DNA of 64,000 bases, taken from Carnegiea gigantea. Lineage: Eukaryota > Streptophyta > Magnoliopsida > Caryophyllales > Cactaceae. A program made the position numbers and the translations under genes. This document shows, one piece after another, positions 48,300 to 59,140 of the stretch (positions within the stretch are counted from its first letter, which is position 1; each line of letters starts with the position of its first letter). The DNA lies in contig JAKOGI010001338.1 in assembly GCA_029747015.1 (NCBI GenBank), positions 1 to 64,000 of the forward strand, written 5' to 3'. The notes below the pieces were generated by a model. It ran no database searches. It was not told the DNA's origin and saw only the letters and a list, made by a program, of their open reading frames with translations.

Positions 48300-48710
48300 G
48301 GCCTTATTGCCAGAAAAATTCAACGGTGTGAGCCCCAGAGAGAGCAACCATGTCAGTTTGAGTGAGGCCATGAGAAGCAAACAAGGAGTTAAGTTGACTG
48401 ACATTGTCAGTTGGCTGAGGCAACTTCCCATTCACACTTGATGCTGTTGACACCAAACCATCCAACCTTCCCAGTTCAACTTGCCAAAATATTCCACCAG
48501 CCAAGTTGACAACATCTCGAGTAGCAATGGCAAGAATATCAGCACAAGAAACATTGTTTGTACAAGCAGGAACTGCATCTAGAGCAGCTTTGGCCTTTAT
48601 CACTGTGTCAAATCCATCTCCTGCAAGTGATAGGCTGTCTGGATGATCCTTTTCTGCCTTGTTACTCGGTGTTGATTAAAGAAAGTATAACAGAGTATGA
48701 TTTTGTCAAA
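48300..48710 (-). pseudogene. Class III peroxidase fragment captured by the Tat element
   Basis: The minus strand reads [66 protein letters not shown]. This is the central part of a plant secretory heme peroxidase, from just after the distal-His region to the proximal His of SGAHT. These enzymes use hydrogen peroxide in the cell wall. The signal peptide, distal catalytic Arg/His region and C-terminal half are missing, and reading fails at both ends (a shift near 48690, a stop near 48303). No intron interrupts the places where peroxidase genes usually have them (before VPxC and before AHT), suggesting capture from spliced RNA. It lies in sense with the element. Confidence 0.85.
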
Positions 48711-48787
48711 TATTCTGGTGTATATTTCTTTCCTAAATCATTTGAATGGTAAACGGCTAGGGCAAGAGTTTCTTGGTGAAGCTCTTC

Positions 48788-48829
<42 letters not shown>

Positions 48830-49428
48830 TCTCACATAACAAAAACATTCCCAACCACAAGTTTTGTGAGTTGATTTGGGGTGGCTATGTAAGAACTCTT
48901 CTTCTCTCCCTGCTCTGTTCGCTGCCCTGTTCTTCCCTCTTTGTTTTTTCTTTTTTTTTTTGGTGGAAAACCTCCATGGTCGAGTGCTGAAAGCAGAGGG
49001 AGGAGAGAGAAACAAAGGAAGGAGAGGGGCGTATAGTTGCATTCTTGGGGTTCTCTCTCTCTCTCTTTTTTTGGGTCAAATCTCCATGGGCAAGCTGTGG
49101 AGGCCTGTCTGTGCTAAGCGTTCCCGATGAAGAAGACGAAAGGAAGGAAAATTGCAGCAGAGTGTTGGTTTGACAACACTTTATTGCAAATAGCTTTTTT
49201 TTTTTAAAAAAAATGATTTCACTGTGCCCATCTGAGAAGCCGTGGCATACTTCAACCTCTTCCTTTTTTTTTTTTTTGGCACATAAATCAACACCCCTTT
49301 TTTGTTCTCTTTCTTCTTTTTTTTTTTTTGTAGATTCGATATTTGAAGGATAGCGCACTTCGAACGTCAGATTAAAAAGATTATTCACGCCACAATTTGC
49401 AACAAAGAGTATGGACGCCTATTATTAA
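48711..49428. other. Low-complexity 3' region of the Tat element
   Basis: It contains an AT run (about 48789-48831), TC runs and several long T runs (about 48950, 49195, 49268, 49317), and no recognisable domain. Frames here on both strands are low-complexity artefacts. Confidence 0.6.
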
Positions 49429-50262
49429 TTTTCGACCTTTGGATAGCTTGCCCGCAAGGGTCCACCAAGGTCACATTTGATTATAAAATTCTTCGACCTT
49501 TGGATGGTTTTACCCACAAGGGCCCACCAAAGTCGCCTTTCGATTATAAATTTTCGACCTTTGGATGGCTTTACCCAAAAGGGTCCACCAAAGTCGCCTC
49601 TTGATTATAAATTTTCGACCTTTGGATGGCTTTACCCGTAAGGGCCCACCAAAGTCGCCTTTCGATTATGAATTTTCGACCTTTGGATGGTTTTACCCGT
49701 AAGGGCCCACCAAAGTCGCTTTTCGATTATGAATTTTCGACCTTTGGATGGTTTGCCCGCAAGGGCCCATCAAAGTCGCTTTTCGATTATGAATTTTCGA
49801 CCTTTGGATGGTTTTACCCGCAAGGGTCCACCAAAGTCGCTTTCGATTATAAATTTTCGACCTTTGGATGGCTTGCCCGCAAGGGTCCACCAAAGTCGCA
49901 TTTGATTATGAATTTCGACCTTTGGATGGCTTGCCTGCAAGGGTCCACCAAAGTCGCTTTCGATTATAAATTTTCGACCTTTGGATGGCTTGCCCGCAAG
50001 GGTCCACCAAAGTCGCATTTGATTATAAATTTCGACCTTTGGATGGCTTGCCTGCAAGGGTCCACCAAAGTCGCTTTCGATTATAAATTTTCGACCTTTG
50101 GATGGCTTGCCCGCAAGGGTCCACCAAAGTCGCATTTGATTATAAATTTCGACCTTTGGATGGCTTGCCCGCAAGGGTCCATCCAAAGTCGCATTTGATT
50201 ATAAATTTCGTCGTTTGGGTGACCTGCCTGCAGGGTCCACCAAAGTCGGCTTTGATTAATTT
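49429..50262. repeat. Minisatellite, 14 units of about 60 bp
   Basis: Fourteen head-to-tail units of 54-62 bases, each with TTCGACCTTTGGATGG, then CCGCAAGGG, then CCACCAAAGTCGC and GATTATAAA. Outer units are more diverged. Units 8-12 alternate between two subtypes (GCATTTGATT and GCTTTCGATT), giving a dimer of about 118 bases. Frames stay open on both strands because of unit length, not because they code. Tat-group 3' regions are known to hold such arrays. Confidence 0.93.
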
Positions 50263-50290
50263 CTTTTTTTTTTGTAGGCTTGCTCCACAC

Positions 50291-53200
50291 ATGGCTATCT
50301 TCTCAGATGAATCTTGCAACAAACGTCAATATTTGTGCATTCGACTGGATAACAAGGATACGAAGGAGACAAAGGTGCAGATTTGCAGGCCTATAACTCA
50401 CTTTTCCAAATCGAAATCTCCTGAAGGTTCACCAAGTCTCAGTTCTTGGTCAGAAGAAAATTTGAAGACAAGAGAAATATTTTTACTATCAAGTCACCCC
50501 AATCTCCAGAAAAGCGTCCCATCATATTAGCTATTGCACCATGACATACATGTTGGGCAGAGATCGTGGGAGAAGCTTCCATGCCAAGGAGAATTTTCTT
50601 ACACGCTTCTATATTGGGAATGGTTAGAAGACGTTCTCACCCGTTGCAAAGACTTACTAGTTACCAATCATTTATTTGACGCTCTTTACGCGTCGCTCTT
50701 TATTTATGACAAGTGTCCAAATATTGTTCGAGTGATATGCGAGTACTGGTGCCCTGAAACGAACTCTTTGCATACCTCGAAAAGCGAAGTATCAATTTCT
50801 CTATTGGACATCTATGGCTTCCTTGGGCTTCCATTGTCAGGCTTTCTCTATGATGAAGTTGTCCCTCCATCTAAAGAGCTCAAATCTGGCATGGGGAGGA
50901 GTTGCACTCATTTGTTTAAAGCATATCATATTCTTCGACAGCGTTTTGATCACAAACCCATTATAGAGGAATGGATCGCATTCTGGTTTCGTGGACCAGT
51001 CAAATATTATGCTTCCACGAAATCAGACCGTCGAAGCCGAGTTTCTCTCCCAAACATTATGCCTTCCGCTCCTGACGTTCATGGGTGGAACGAATCTCAT
51101 GTTGTCTTTGACGAGTTAGGCGTACCCAAAGGCGAGCGTGTGGAGACATTCCTCACAGCCTTTCTTTCATGTTGGTTGTGCTTGTTCGCACTTCCAGTCA
51201 GGGATGCTGGTGGCATTTGTCCTGGGAATTTCTCAGTGGCGTCAAGCATGGAAGGTCGTCAAGCATATTGTCTTTCTTCAGCTATCCTTGCGAGCATTTA
51301 CAGAGGCCTTGGTGAAATTTGTCGCTCCGCTCATCCAGGCAGAAAAGGAGGTCATATCCCCTGGCATTTTCTTTACGCTTGGGTGGCTAAATATTTCCGA
51401 ACATATGACTTTGATGATAGCGTCTCCACCAACCTCAGGATGCCGAAATTCAGTGGCTTTGGTCGGGCTAAAACATTTGACCTTAACGAAGCACGTGAGC
51501 TCATCAGTTCTGGGAGGGGTTTCTGCTGGAATTCTGCTATAAGGCATCGACTCAAAGCGGCTCTCGTCGATAACGGCCAATTGTCGTGGGCTGACTTTGC
51601 TTATTTTGCCAGCATCCGTTCAAGTTATGTCTGTTGCCGTTGTGAGGATAGTTTTGTTATTGAGCACTATTGCCCCCATAGGTTCAGCAGACAATTTGGC
51701 TTTCATCAGGACATTCCTGCAGACATAGATTTCTCCATCCTCCCGAGTTCAAAGATTATGCTTCGACTCCATCAAGCTTGTATACGCTATGGGACTAATT
51801 CTCGCGTGTTTTTTCCTGGTCAATGCCCTTCTCTGGAGATGAAATTCACTCGTCGCTTTCAAGAGTGGTGGTCCAAAATATTCCTCACTTTATCAGATTC
51901 TCATTCTGGAGGGAGTTCAAAGAGGAAGAGAGTCAGTTCATCTGATCAAAATATTTAGAGAGATGAGGCTCCTTCTGGCTCGAGGCCTAAGTTCAAAATC
52001 ATTCGCTCTCAAAAACCTTTAAGGTCTCCAGGTCTTAAAACAAAAGACAATACTCCTCAAACGAAAATCCCAGGGGTGGATGCTGCCCTCTCAGTCGCAC
52101 CTATCTCCGCAGTTCCTATTCAGAGTGTCCCTATGGCACCAGAGGCTCCCGATGAGGTTAGATTTACTCTTAAGCCTTTGCCTATTATAGTGTGTAGACG
52201 AAAGCTAAAGTCTATCATCGTTTGTCTTCTTGATGAGTAGGGCATGTCCAATGTTGGAGGAAGTAAATTAGACTATGGGAAAGCCGTTTTCCCGCCTCCC
52301 GACGGTGCGGAAAATATCATGGACATTTTGGATTGCGATCCTAGCTCCACCGCATGCATGGTACTACATACATACATTTTCTCTCTCTCTCTCTCTTTTT
52401 TTTTTTTGTTTTGCTTGCCTCCATGATCCCTCATTTTAATCCTCCCTCCTTCTTTTTTTTTTTCATTTATTATTATTTATTTATTTTTTATTTAGGGGGA
52501 AAGCGGCGACATGAATTTTAAGGAGAAGCTGGCATATGTTCCTCTACCATCGGGAAGTCACTACTTCCCTTCAATTGAGCACTTGTCATCCCTTGGGCAA
52601 TATTTTCTTGGCGATGATGATGAAGCTGAATCTACACCTAAAGTCGATGCTCCACAAGTGCTCTCTCCACCACGCCTTTCAAGAGCGACACCAAATGTTT
52701 CGGCAAGAGCGACACCAGATGTTTCGGTTTTCAATGTCCATGCCGTCATAAGAGAAGTGAACAAGAGTGGAGCTCATATGACGGGTCAAGTTATTCTTGA
52801 CAAAGTGCTCCGTACCCCTTTTGAAAGGCTTCATTGCCTTAAGGGCGAGTTTGACAGCCTTTACGACCTCATCCGTGAAAGAGGAGGTGATACTACCCTC
52901 TTAAAGAACAAAGTTGAAAGGCTAATCCACCAGGCAGGCGACCTTAAAGATTTGCAAGAGAGCTACTCCGACCGAATGACCATCGAGGTGAGAGAAAGTC
53001 GTCGTGTAGAAGTTAGTAGTAAGCTCGACGCGGCTTCCCATCAGTTGGACACAGAAATTGCTCGTTATAATGTGCTCAAGGCTAAGTTGGGAGAAATGGA
53101 TTCGAGGCGTGAGGGACTGCTGAAAGAGTTGTAATCCTTAGATGATCAAAAGAAGGACCTTTGTTGTCAAGTGACGGCTAGTGAAGACTCCCTTCAAGAA

Positions 53201-53353
53201 GCCGAGCAGGCAGTCATCGACTTGAAGGGTCAAATTGACACCCTTAATGCTATTGAGGTGATAGACCCGACCACCAAAGCTAGCTTGGAGAAGACCGACG
53301 CTTATATAAAGGAATCTTTCGAAGATTTGAAGACCTTTCATTGGACACCATAG
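50291..53353 (+). pseudogene. Antisense two-exon gene: plant mobile domain plus coiled coil
   Basis: Exon 1 (50291-52360) and exon 2 (52496-53353) share one frame across a 135-base intron with GT...AG ends and a T-rich tract. About 970 codons are broken by four in-frame stops (TAG 50528, TAG 51956, TAG 52238, TAA 53132) but by no frameshift. Residues about 90-500 resemble the plant mobile domain (LLDIYGFLGLPLSG, EEWIAFWFRG, HIPWHFLYAWVAKYF), a transposon-linked domain also found in host genes. Exon 2 encodes an acidic hinge and a long helical, coiled-coil-like tail (LRERGGD-type to ESFEDLKTF). It is antisense to the element, so it needs its own promoter, perhaps in the minisatellite side. Tat elements are known to carry antisense frames. 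Confidence 0.8.
52361..52495 (+). other. Candidate intron of the antisense gene
   Basis: It begins GTACTACATA and ends TTTTATTTAG, is strongly T-rich, and sits at a codon boundary (phase 0). Its length is divisible by three. Removing it joins two stretches of the same frame. Confidence 0.65.
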
Positions 53354-53684
53354 CTTTTTTGATATGAATTCCTTTTGTATTTTTTTTTTTTTTTAGTTAA
53401 TGAAATGAACTTGATGTCGATCCAATGAAATTTTGAATGAGAAATTCCAGTTCCCTTTTCTTATTGGTGTGCGAACATCTTGGTCAATTTGCCTTGCACA
53501 AATGAGAAATTCAAAGAATTTTTTTTTTTTTGGGCAATCAAATGAGTTTTTTTTTTCTTTTTTTTTTCGCCGTTCACAGTTTATACTCTTGCGGGCCAGG
53601 AGTAGTACAAAGGTTTTTTTTTTTTTTTTTTGAGTATAGTGAGCAGTTTAGGCTCTTGCTTAGGAGCCTACATGCAATAACATA

Positions 53685-56600
53685 CTAAGGATGATAAAGT
53701 TTTAAGAACTTGCCATTTATTAGCCCAACTCGTACTCCATCGGTACCGACAATCCTGTAGGCGCCGTTGGTGTAAACTTCTCGAACCACGTAAGGGCCAT
53801 CCCACTTGGAAGTGAATTTACTTCCAGTCTTGTGTGGGATAATTATCGGTCTTCTCACTGCGAGCACTTGATCTCCAATTTGAAACGAACGGGGTCTTAC
53901 TTTTTTGTTGAAAGCTCGTGATAAGCGAGCTTGATAACATTCTAACTTTTGTTGCGCCAGAAGTCTTTTTTCATCCAGGGCCTCGAGTTCGGCCAAGCGA
54001 AGCTTGTGATTTTCATCTTCAGTTAAGCTTTCCTGAATGGCAATACGGAGTGAAGGGATTTGAAGTTCCAAAGGTAACACCGCTTCAACCCCATACACCA
54101 GAGCGAAAGGAGTTGATTGGGTCGGTGTCTTGTGCGTGGTCCTGTATGCCCAAAGAGCCTCCCCTAACCTTTCATGCCAATCTCGTTTTGACTTTGCCAC
54201 CACTTTGCTTAATAAGTTGCAGAGCGTCTTATTGAAAGCTTCTGCCAATCCATTTGCAGGTGCGTTGTACATCGAGGATTTGCGTTGGGCGAACTTGAAC
54301 TTTTCGCAAAGAGCAGTTACCAGCTTGTTGACAAATGGTTTGCCATTGTCGGTGATGATATATCGAGGCACGCCATATCGGTAGATGATATGGGTTCGAA
54401 TAAAATCAACAACATTTTCTTTTTTGACTTCTCTCAGTGGGATTGCTTCTGCCCATTTGGAAAAGTAGTCAGTTGCCGCCAAGATATATGAATGGCCTGC
54501 GGAGGATTTTGGGGTGATAGGTCCTACAACGTCCAGTCCCCAAGCTTCAAATGGCCAGGATGCCACGGTTGGATGAAGTGGCTCCGGAGGTTGATGAATA
54601 AAATTTGCATGGAACTGACAAGGCTCGCACCTTTTTGCATAGTCAATGCAGTCCTGCACCATAGTAGGCCAGTAGTAACCCATCCTCTTGATTCGATCAT
54701 GTAATTTAGGCCCTGCTTGATGTGCACCGCATATTCCTGAGTGTGTTTCCTCCATTGTTTGTCTTGCTTCTTCGTCTCCCAAGCATCGTAACCAAATGCC
54801 AAGGAAGGAACGCCGATAAAGAGTCCCATTGAAATAAAGGAAGCGGGGAGCTCTTCGTTGGATTTCTGTCTTATGCCTTGGATCGTCAGGGAGCTTCCTA
54901 TGTTGCAAGTAGTCAATGAGTGGTTGACGCCAATCTTCTCCATCTACTTCTTGAGCACTGATTGCATTGACGTCTTCCTCAAACTCTTCGTCAGTGGGTG
55001 CAATGACCCATCCATTGCAGACGGGGACGTTCATATTTTCATCTGCCCCCAGTGCCAAAGTGGCTGTAAGATTGGCAAGTGCATCAGCCACCTTATTGGC
55101 ACTCCTAGGAACATACTCCAACTTAACGGTTTCAAGCTTGCTTAACAGTCGTGAGGCATATTTATGATAGGACATGAGGTCATCCTTTCTGACTTCATAT
55201 TCCTCGAGAAGCTGCTTGATGACTAATTGAGAATCACCGTAGATGTCAAGGTCTTTGATTCCCATTTCGGTAGCCATTTGAAGGCCCAGGATTAATGCCT
55301 GGTACTCAGCCGTGTTATTTGAGCATAGCTGGGTTAATACGAATGAATAGGTGAGGACATGCCTTTCAGGGAAGATAAACACTACACCGACACCAGCCCT
55401 ACTGCTTCTTGCAGCTCCATCAAAGTACATTTCCCAAGGTGGGAGGATATCGACAAAGAGCACATCTTCACCTGGTAAATCATCATTTAGCTCCCACTCG
55501 CCGGGAATTGGGTGATCGGCTAGGAATTCTGCCAGCGCTTGCCCCTTGACTGCTTTTTGTGGCACATAGACAAGATCATGTTGCTTCAAGATCATAGCCC
55601 ACTTTGCAAGTCGCCCGCTGAGGACTGGCCTCGACAGAATGTACTTGATAGGATCGGCTTTAGAAACCACATGCACTGTATATGCCTGCATGCAATGTTT
55701 GAGTTTTTGAACGGCAAATACAAGTGACAAGCAGATCTTTTCCATGAGTGAATACTTCAGTTCAGCCCCCACCAATGTACTACTTAAGTAGTACAGAGCT
55801 ACTTCTTTTCCTTCCTCATTCTTTTGAACACACAGTGCTCCTAACGATTGTTCTTGAGCTGCGATGTAGAGTATAAGAGGCTTGCCTGGGACTGGTGCTC
55901 CCAATACCGGAGGGTTCGATAAGTACTTCTTAATTTTCACGAAGGCTTCGCGGCATGACTCGTCCCAATCAAAAGGTGCTCCCTTTTTCATGAGGTGGCT
56001 GAAAGGATGACAACGTCCAGCTAGGTTTGATATGAACCTTCGAATATATGCCAGGCGACCTTGAAGGCCATGAAGCTCTTTGAGATTCTTAGGCTCAGGC
56101 ATTTCTTGGATTGCTTTGATCTTGGATTGGTCAATCTCGATCCCTTTATGGCGGACGACAAAGCCCAAGAATTTCCCAGAAGTGACGTCAAATGCACACT
56201 TGAGTGGGTTCATTTTCAACTGACATTTTCGCAGACGTTCGAAAACGCTACGAAGATCTGAAATATGATCACATTTCTTTTTAGATTTGACCACCAAGTC
56301 ATCAACATAACACTCAACTGTCTTGTAGAGCATATCATCAAAAATGTTTTGCATTGCTGTTTGATATGTTGCCCCCTCATTCTTTAAGCCGAAAGGCATA
56401 ACCTTGTAACAGAAAATGCCCTTAGGTGTGCGAAAAGCTGTGGCCTCCTGGTCTTCTGGCGCCATTTGGATTTGATTATACCCTGCAGTACAATCCATGA
56501 ATGATAAGGCCTCGTGCCCCGTAGTTGAATCAACCATGAGTTCGGTGACAGGGAGCGGAAAATCGTCCTTTGGACATGCGTCATTGAGATCGCGAAAGTC

Positions 56601-57284
56601 TACACAGATGCAAAGTTGTCCATTTTTCTTCCTCACGGGGACAATGTTTGCAATCCAAGTCGGATATTTTACCTCCCGAATGAAACCTGCTTCAATGAGC
56701 TTATTGACTTCTTTTTCGATCTCGGGTACCAACTCTGGACGAAAACGCCGCTGGGGTTGCTTTTTCGGGGACACCCCCTTTTTGATGGACAGGCGATGGA
56801 CAGCAGTTTTGGCATTAAGCCCTGACATTTCCTTATAACTCCATGCGAACACGTCCTTATATTGCGAGAGGAGATTAAAGTACTGACTTTCCTCCTCGGG
56901 CGTCAGCAACGAACTTATATAAATGGGGTGAGGTTCGTCTGTGGTACCAAGATTCAGTTCTTTCAGATCATCGACCGTAGCTTGCTCCCCGTCCTCAAGG
57001 GTTTTAGGAGTCTCTGCAAGCTCTGTCTCTGAGTCTGAATCCTCGCATTCTCGACCTGTGATATGATGAGAGGAAGCCATTTCACCTCGCTTTTCCTCCA
57101 CGTTCGGGTCAAGGTTACTTTGTTGACCAGTGAGGATCACAGTGCACCTTTTCACCCGCAATGAACCTTCCGTCTTAACGTCCAAGGTTGAAAGTCGTTT
57201 CATCCGTGAAGGAATAGAACTTCGTACTTCGTTGGTATCACCTAGACGGTTAAATACCGAACCTTTGAACTTTTGGGAAGACAT
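53685..57284 (-). CDS. Tat pol: RT, RNase H, second RNase H, integrase
   Basis: This open frame of 1199 codons is intact. It starts in a linker with SVFNRLG-type repeats. RT spans about residues 165-345, with FMDCTAGYNQI and the catalytic YVDD at about 326-329 (56298-56309). The Ty3-type RNase H follows (about 400-530). A second, archaeal-type RNase H lies at about 615-745 (WEMYFDGA, NNTAEYQALI, GDSQLV, ADALANL), the mark of the Tat lineage. Integrase has the HHCC finger (ICGAHQAG ... CEPCQF, from about 848) and D,D,E core (LDVVG, ITDNG, NGLAEAFN). The first ATG is not the natural start: the same frame continues upstream past stops at 57387 and 57498. Confidence 0.9.
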   Translation of the reverse strand: MSSQKFKGSVFNRLGDTNEVRSSIPSRMKRLSTLDVKTEGSLRVKRCTVILTGQQSNLDPNVEEKRGEMASSHHITGRECEDSDSETELAETPKTLEDGEQATVDDLKELNLGTTDEPHPIYISSLLTPEEESQYFNLLSQYKDVFAWSYKEMSGLNAKTAVHRLSIKKGVSPKKQPQRRFRPELVPEIEKEVNKLIEAGFIREVKYPTWIANIVPVRKKNGQLCICVDFRDLNDACPKDDFPLPVTELMVDSTTGHEALSFMDCTAGYNQIQMAPEDQEATAFRTPKGIFCYKVMPFGLKNEGATYQTAMQNIFDDMLYKTVECYVDDLVVKSKKKCDHISDLRSVFERLRKCQLKMNPLKCAFDVTSGKFLGFVVRHKGIEIDQSKIKAIQEMPEPKNLKELHGLQGRLAYIRRFISNLAGRCHPFSHLMKKGAPFDWDESCREAFVKIKKYLSNPPVLGAPVPGKPLILYIAAQEQSLGALCVQKNEEGKEVALYYLSSTLVGAELKYSLMEKICLSLVFAVQKLKHCMQAYTVHVVSKADPIKYILSRPVLSGRLAKWAMILKQHDLVYVPQKAVKGQALAEFLADHPIPGEWELNDDLPGEDVLFVDILPPWEMYFDGAARSSRAGVGVVFIFPERHVLTYSFVLTQLCSNNTAEYQALILGLQMATEMGIKDLDIYGDSQLVIKQLLEEYEVRKDDLMSYHKYASRLLSKLETVKLEYVPRSANKVADALANLTATLALGADENMNVPVCNGWVIAPTDEEFEEDVNAISAQEVDGEDWRQPLIDYLQHRKLPDDPRHKTEIQRRAPRFLYFNGTLYRRSFLGIWLRCLGDEEARQTMEETHSGICGAHQAGPKLHDRIKRMGYYWPTMVQDCIDYAKRCEPCQFHANFIHQPPEPLHPTVASWPFEAWGLDVVGPITPKSSAGHSYILAATDYFSKWAEAIPLREVKKENVVDFIRTHIIYRYGVPRYIITDNGKPFVNKLVTALCEKFKFAQRKSSMYNAPANGLAEAFNKTLCNLLSKVVAKSKRDWHERLGEALWAYRTTHKTPTQSTPFALVYGVEAVLPLELQIPSLRIAIQESLTEDENHKLRLAELEALDEKRLLAQQKLECYQARLSRAFNKKVRPRSFQIGDQVLAVRRPIIIPHKTGSKFTSKWDGPYVVREVYTNGAYRIVGTDGVRVGLINGKFLKLYHP

Positions 57285-58585
57285 CTTCGAGGGCTCTATT
57301 CCCTCCTTGATCCTATTGAATACTGAAGGCTTTGGCTGTGTCCCAATTCTGGTGAAGACAGATGGCCATCTTGTTGAACTTGACGATTATAATCTGTCAA
57401 ATACAGAAGTGCTCTTGCTAGGTGGATCGTCCTTCTTTTCGCTCTCATCTATTTCCTCGGCGGAGATGTGTTGAACGACTGACTGCTTGTTTTTTCGTCA
57501 CCCGGAGATTTTGACTGGCTGTAATGGTGTGTAACCAAGTCCGACTTTAGAGACACTCACTGAACCTCCTTGCTCTTGAATCATTTTTTGAGTATCATTG
57601 AGGTCATGAGGCTTGACTTCGATTACCTTCCCTAAGGCAGCTGGGCTTTGGAAGTTATAACCAGCTCTTTCCATAAGCTTATATGCATTTAGATCAAATC
57701 CGTCCTTGGTACGCTTATGCGGCAACACCTCTTCTTCTTTCAACAAAGCCTTAGAAGAGGGAACAAACCTAGGGAGGGGGTGTCTGCTCACCTTCGGTTG
57801 GTACATGTTTTCCGTTGGAAACGTAACACTTTCTTTACGGGTGTTCAAGTTGGACCCGCTATTCTTCTCCATAGCCTTACCTTCCACATTTCCATGTACA
57901 ATGCCACTGAAAGGTGATTCTCCTTCTCTACGAAGGGCTTTCGGAACGTACCTCAAAATCGGTGTCATGGAGTTCGTTGGAGCAGCCACCTGTTTTGCGA
58001 CCTGTTTAGCGGGTTGCGTCTTACTATCTTCTTCATCGTCTTCTTTGCCTTGTTGTTGTTGTTTCACACCATCGTGTTCTGTGGTTGTTTGCGGATTCTT
58101 GGTAACTTTTGAGTCACCTGTGGAGGTAATCATTGATATCATCATCTCTTTAGGTGCCGCAGCCTCTTCAAAGAATTTGGCATCAGCGAAATGTGATTCT
58201 GCTTTAGTAAATGGCCTAGCATCCGCATCAATCTTTCTTTCTCCTCCCTGATAGTACTTGAGGCATTGATGAAGAGTTGAAGCTACTATTGCATGCTCGT
58301 GAAGCCATGGGCGTCCGAGCAACAACTGGTAGGAAGTCTTAGAATCAATTACATGGAAGATCGAAGACGTCGATAGGTCTCCCATTATCAGTTCCAGGCG
58401 GATCATACCAATCGTGTGTTGACTCTCTAGGCTAAACCCTTGGATCACCATTCGACTCTTAGAAAGCTCTTCCACTGTGATCCCCAAGTCGTTCATCGTA
58501 GACTTAGGCATGATGTTAACAGCTGACCCTCCATCTACAAGGATCCGCCTGACTTTTTGCTCCCTGATGTAACCGGTGACGAACA
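57285..58585 (-). pseudogene. Tat protease and linker to RT, with nonsense codons
   Basis: In the frame of pol, the minus strand shows the protease active-site motif DGGSAVNIMP (about 58525) and the SYQLLLGRPWLHE flap/core, open to TGA at 57498-57500. It then continues in frame through a linker with repeated SVF.RL motifs, a TAA at 57387-57389, and into pol. The linker stops could be ordinary decay. In the related Ogre elements an intron removes stops between protease and RT, but I see no clear splice pair here. Confidence 0.75.
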
Positions 58586-59140
58586 GGGGCGGTTGTGAGG
58601 CTTGGAGCCCAACAGCAGGTCATCATCAGTAAAAGTGATGGCGGTGTTGCAAGCAGCACAATGAGCAACATCTTTCACTGGTTGACCCGTACTTTTCACC
58701 TTGTCAACATTAAGTTCTGGGTGCTGCAAGGCAGCAACAATCTGTTGACGTATCTCTTTTGGCAAGTTGAAGATTTGTCTCCAGTCGTCACAGATCGGTA
58801 AGGTTTCTAAACTAGTTAAAGCCTCACCATCATTTTTGGCAGGTTTTTCCAACCTTGCTTCCTTCTCATCTTCCTCATTCTCCAGCTCATAACACGAAGT
58901 CATGTTAACAGTGATCTTCTCAAAAAACCTTACTGGGAAAAATTCCTCCAATGTGATAGGAACGAGCGGCTCCTGCTCGAGTAAGTCAATTGGTTGGACT
59001 TCGTGTCTCTTGCTAGCCTTTGACTTTTTCTTGCTCTTTGCACATCGAGGAGTCTTCTTCCTGCCTTGTCTCTTTCTTTGGCGAAGGGGCGGTGGCTGAG
59101 TTTGTTTTGGATTCCTTGGCCTCCTTCGAGTGACAAGCGT
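58535..59140 (-). pseudogene. Tat gag-to-protease region, frameshifted
   Basis: This stretch continues the gag frame beyond its TAG (59141-59143) without further stops: a basic Lys/Arg-rich segment, then FFEKITVNM, FNLPKEIRQQIV and CNTAITFTDDDLLLGS, a normal lead-in to Tat protease. Within CCCC (plus-strand GGGG 58586-58589) the reading must shift to reach the protease DGGS motif. A one-base loss in the C run is the simplest cause. A programmed shift at this place would be unusual. Confidence 0.7.

Noticed and set aside
48885..49388. Lysine- and glutamate-rich minus-strand frame of 167 codons
   Set aside because: Produced by T and TC runs; no domain.
49626..50198. Long open frames on both strands over the 60 bp array
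   Set aside because: They follow from the repeat unit and its low stop content, show only repeats of one peptide, and have no domain.
49429..50262. CRISPR-like array
   Set aside because: Units are contiguous with no unique spacers, and the setting is a plant retrotransposon.
57706..58251. Plus-strand frame of 181 codons opposite the protease region
   Set aside because: Antisense of a real protease and linker frame, with no domain of its own.
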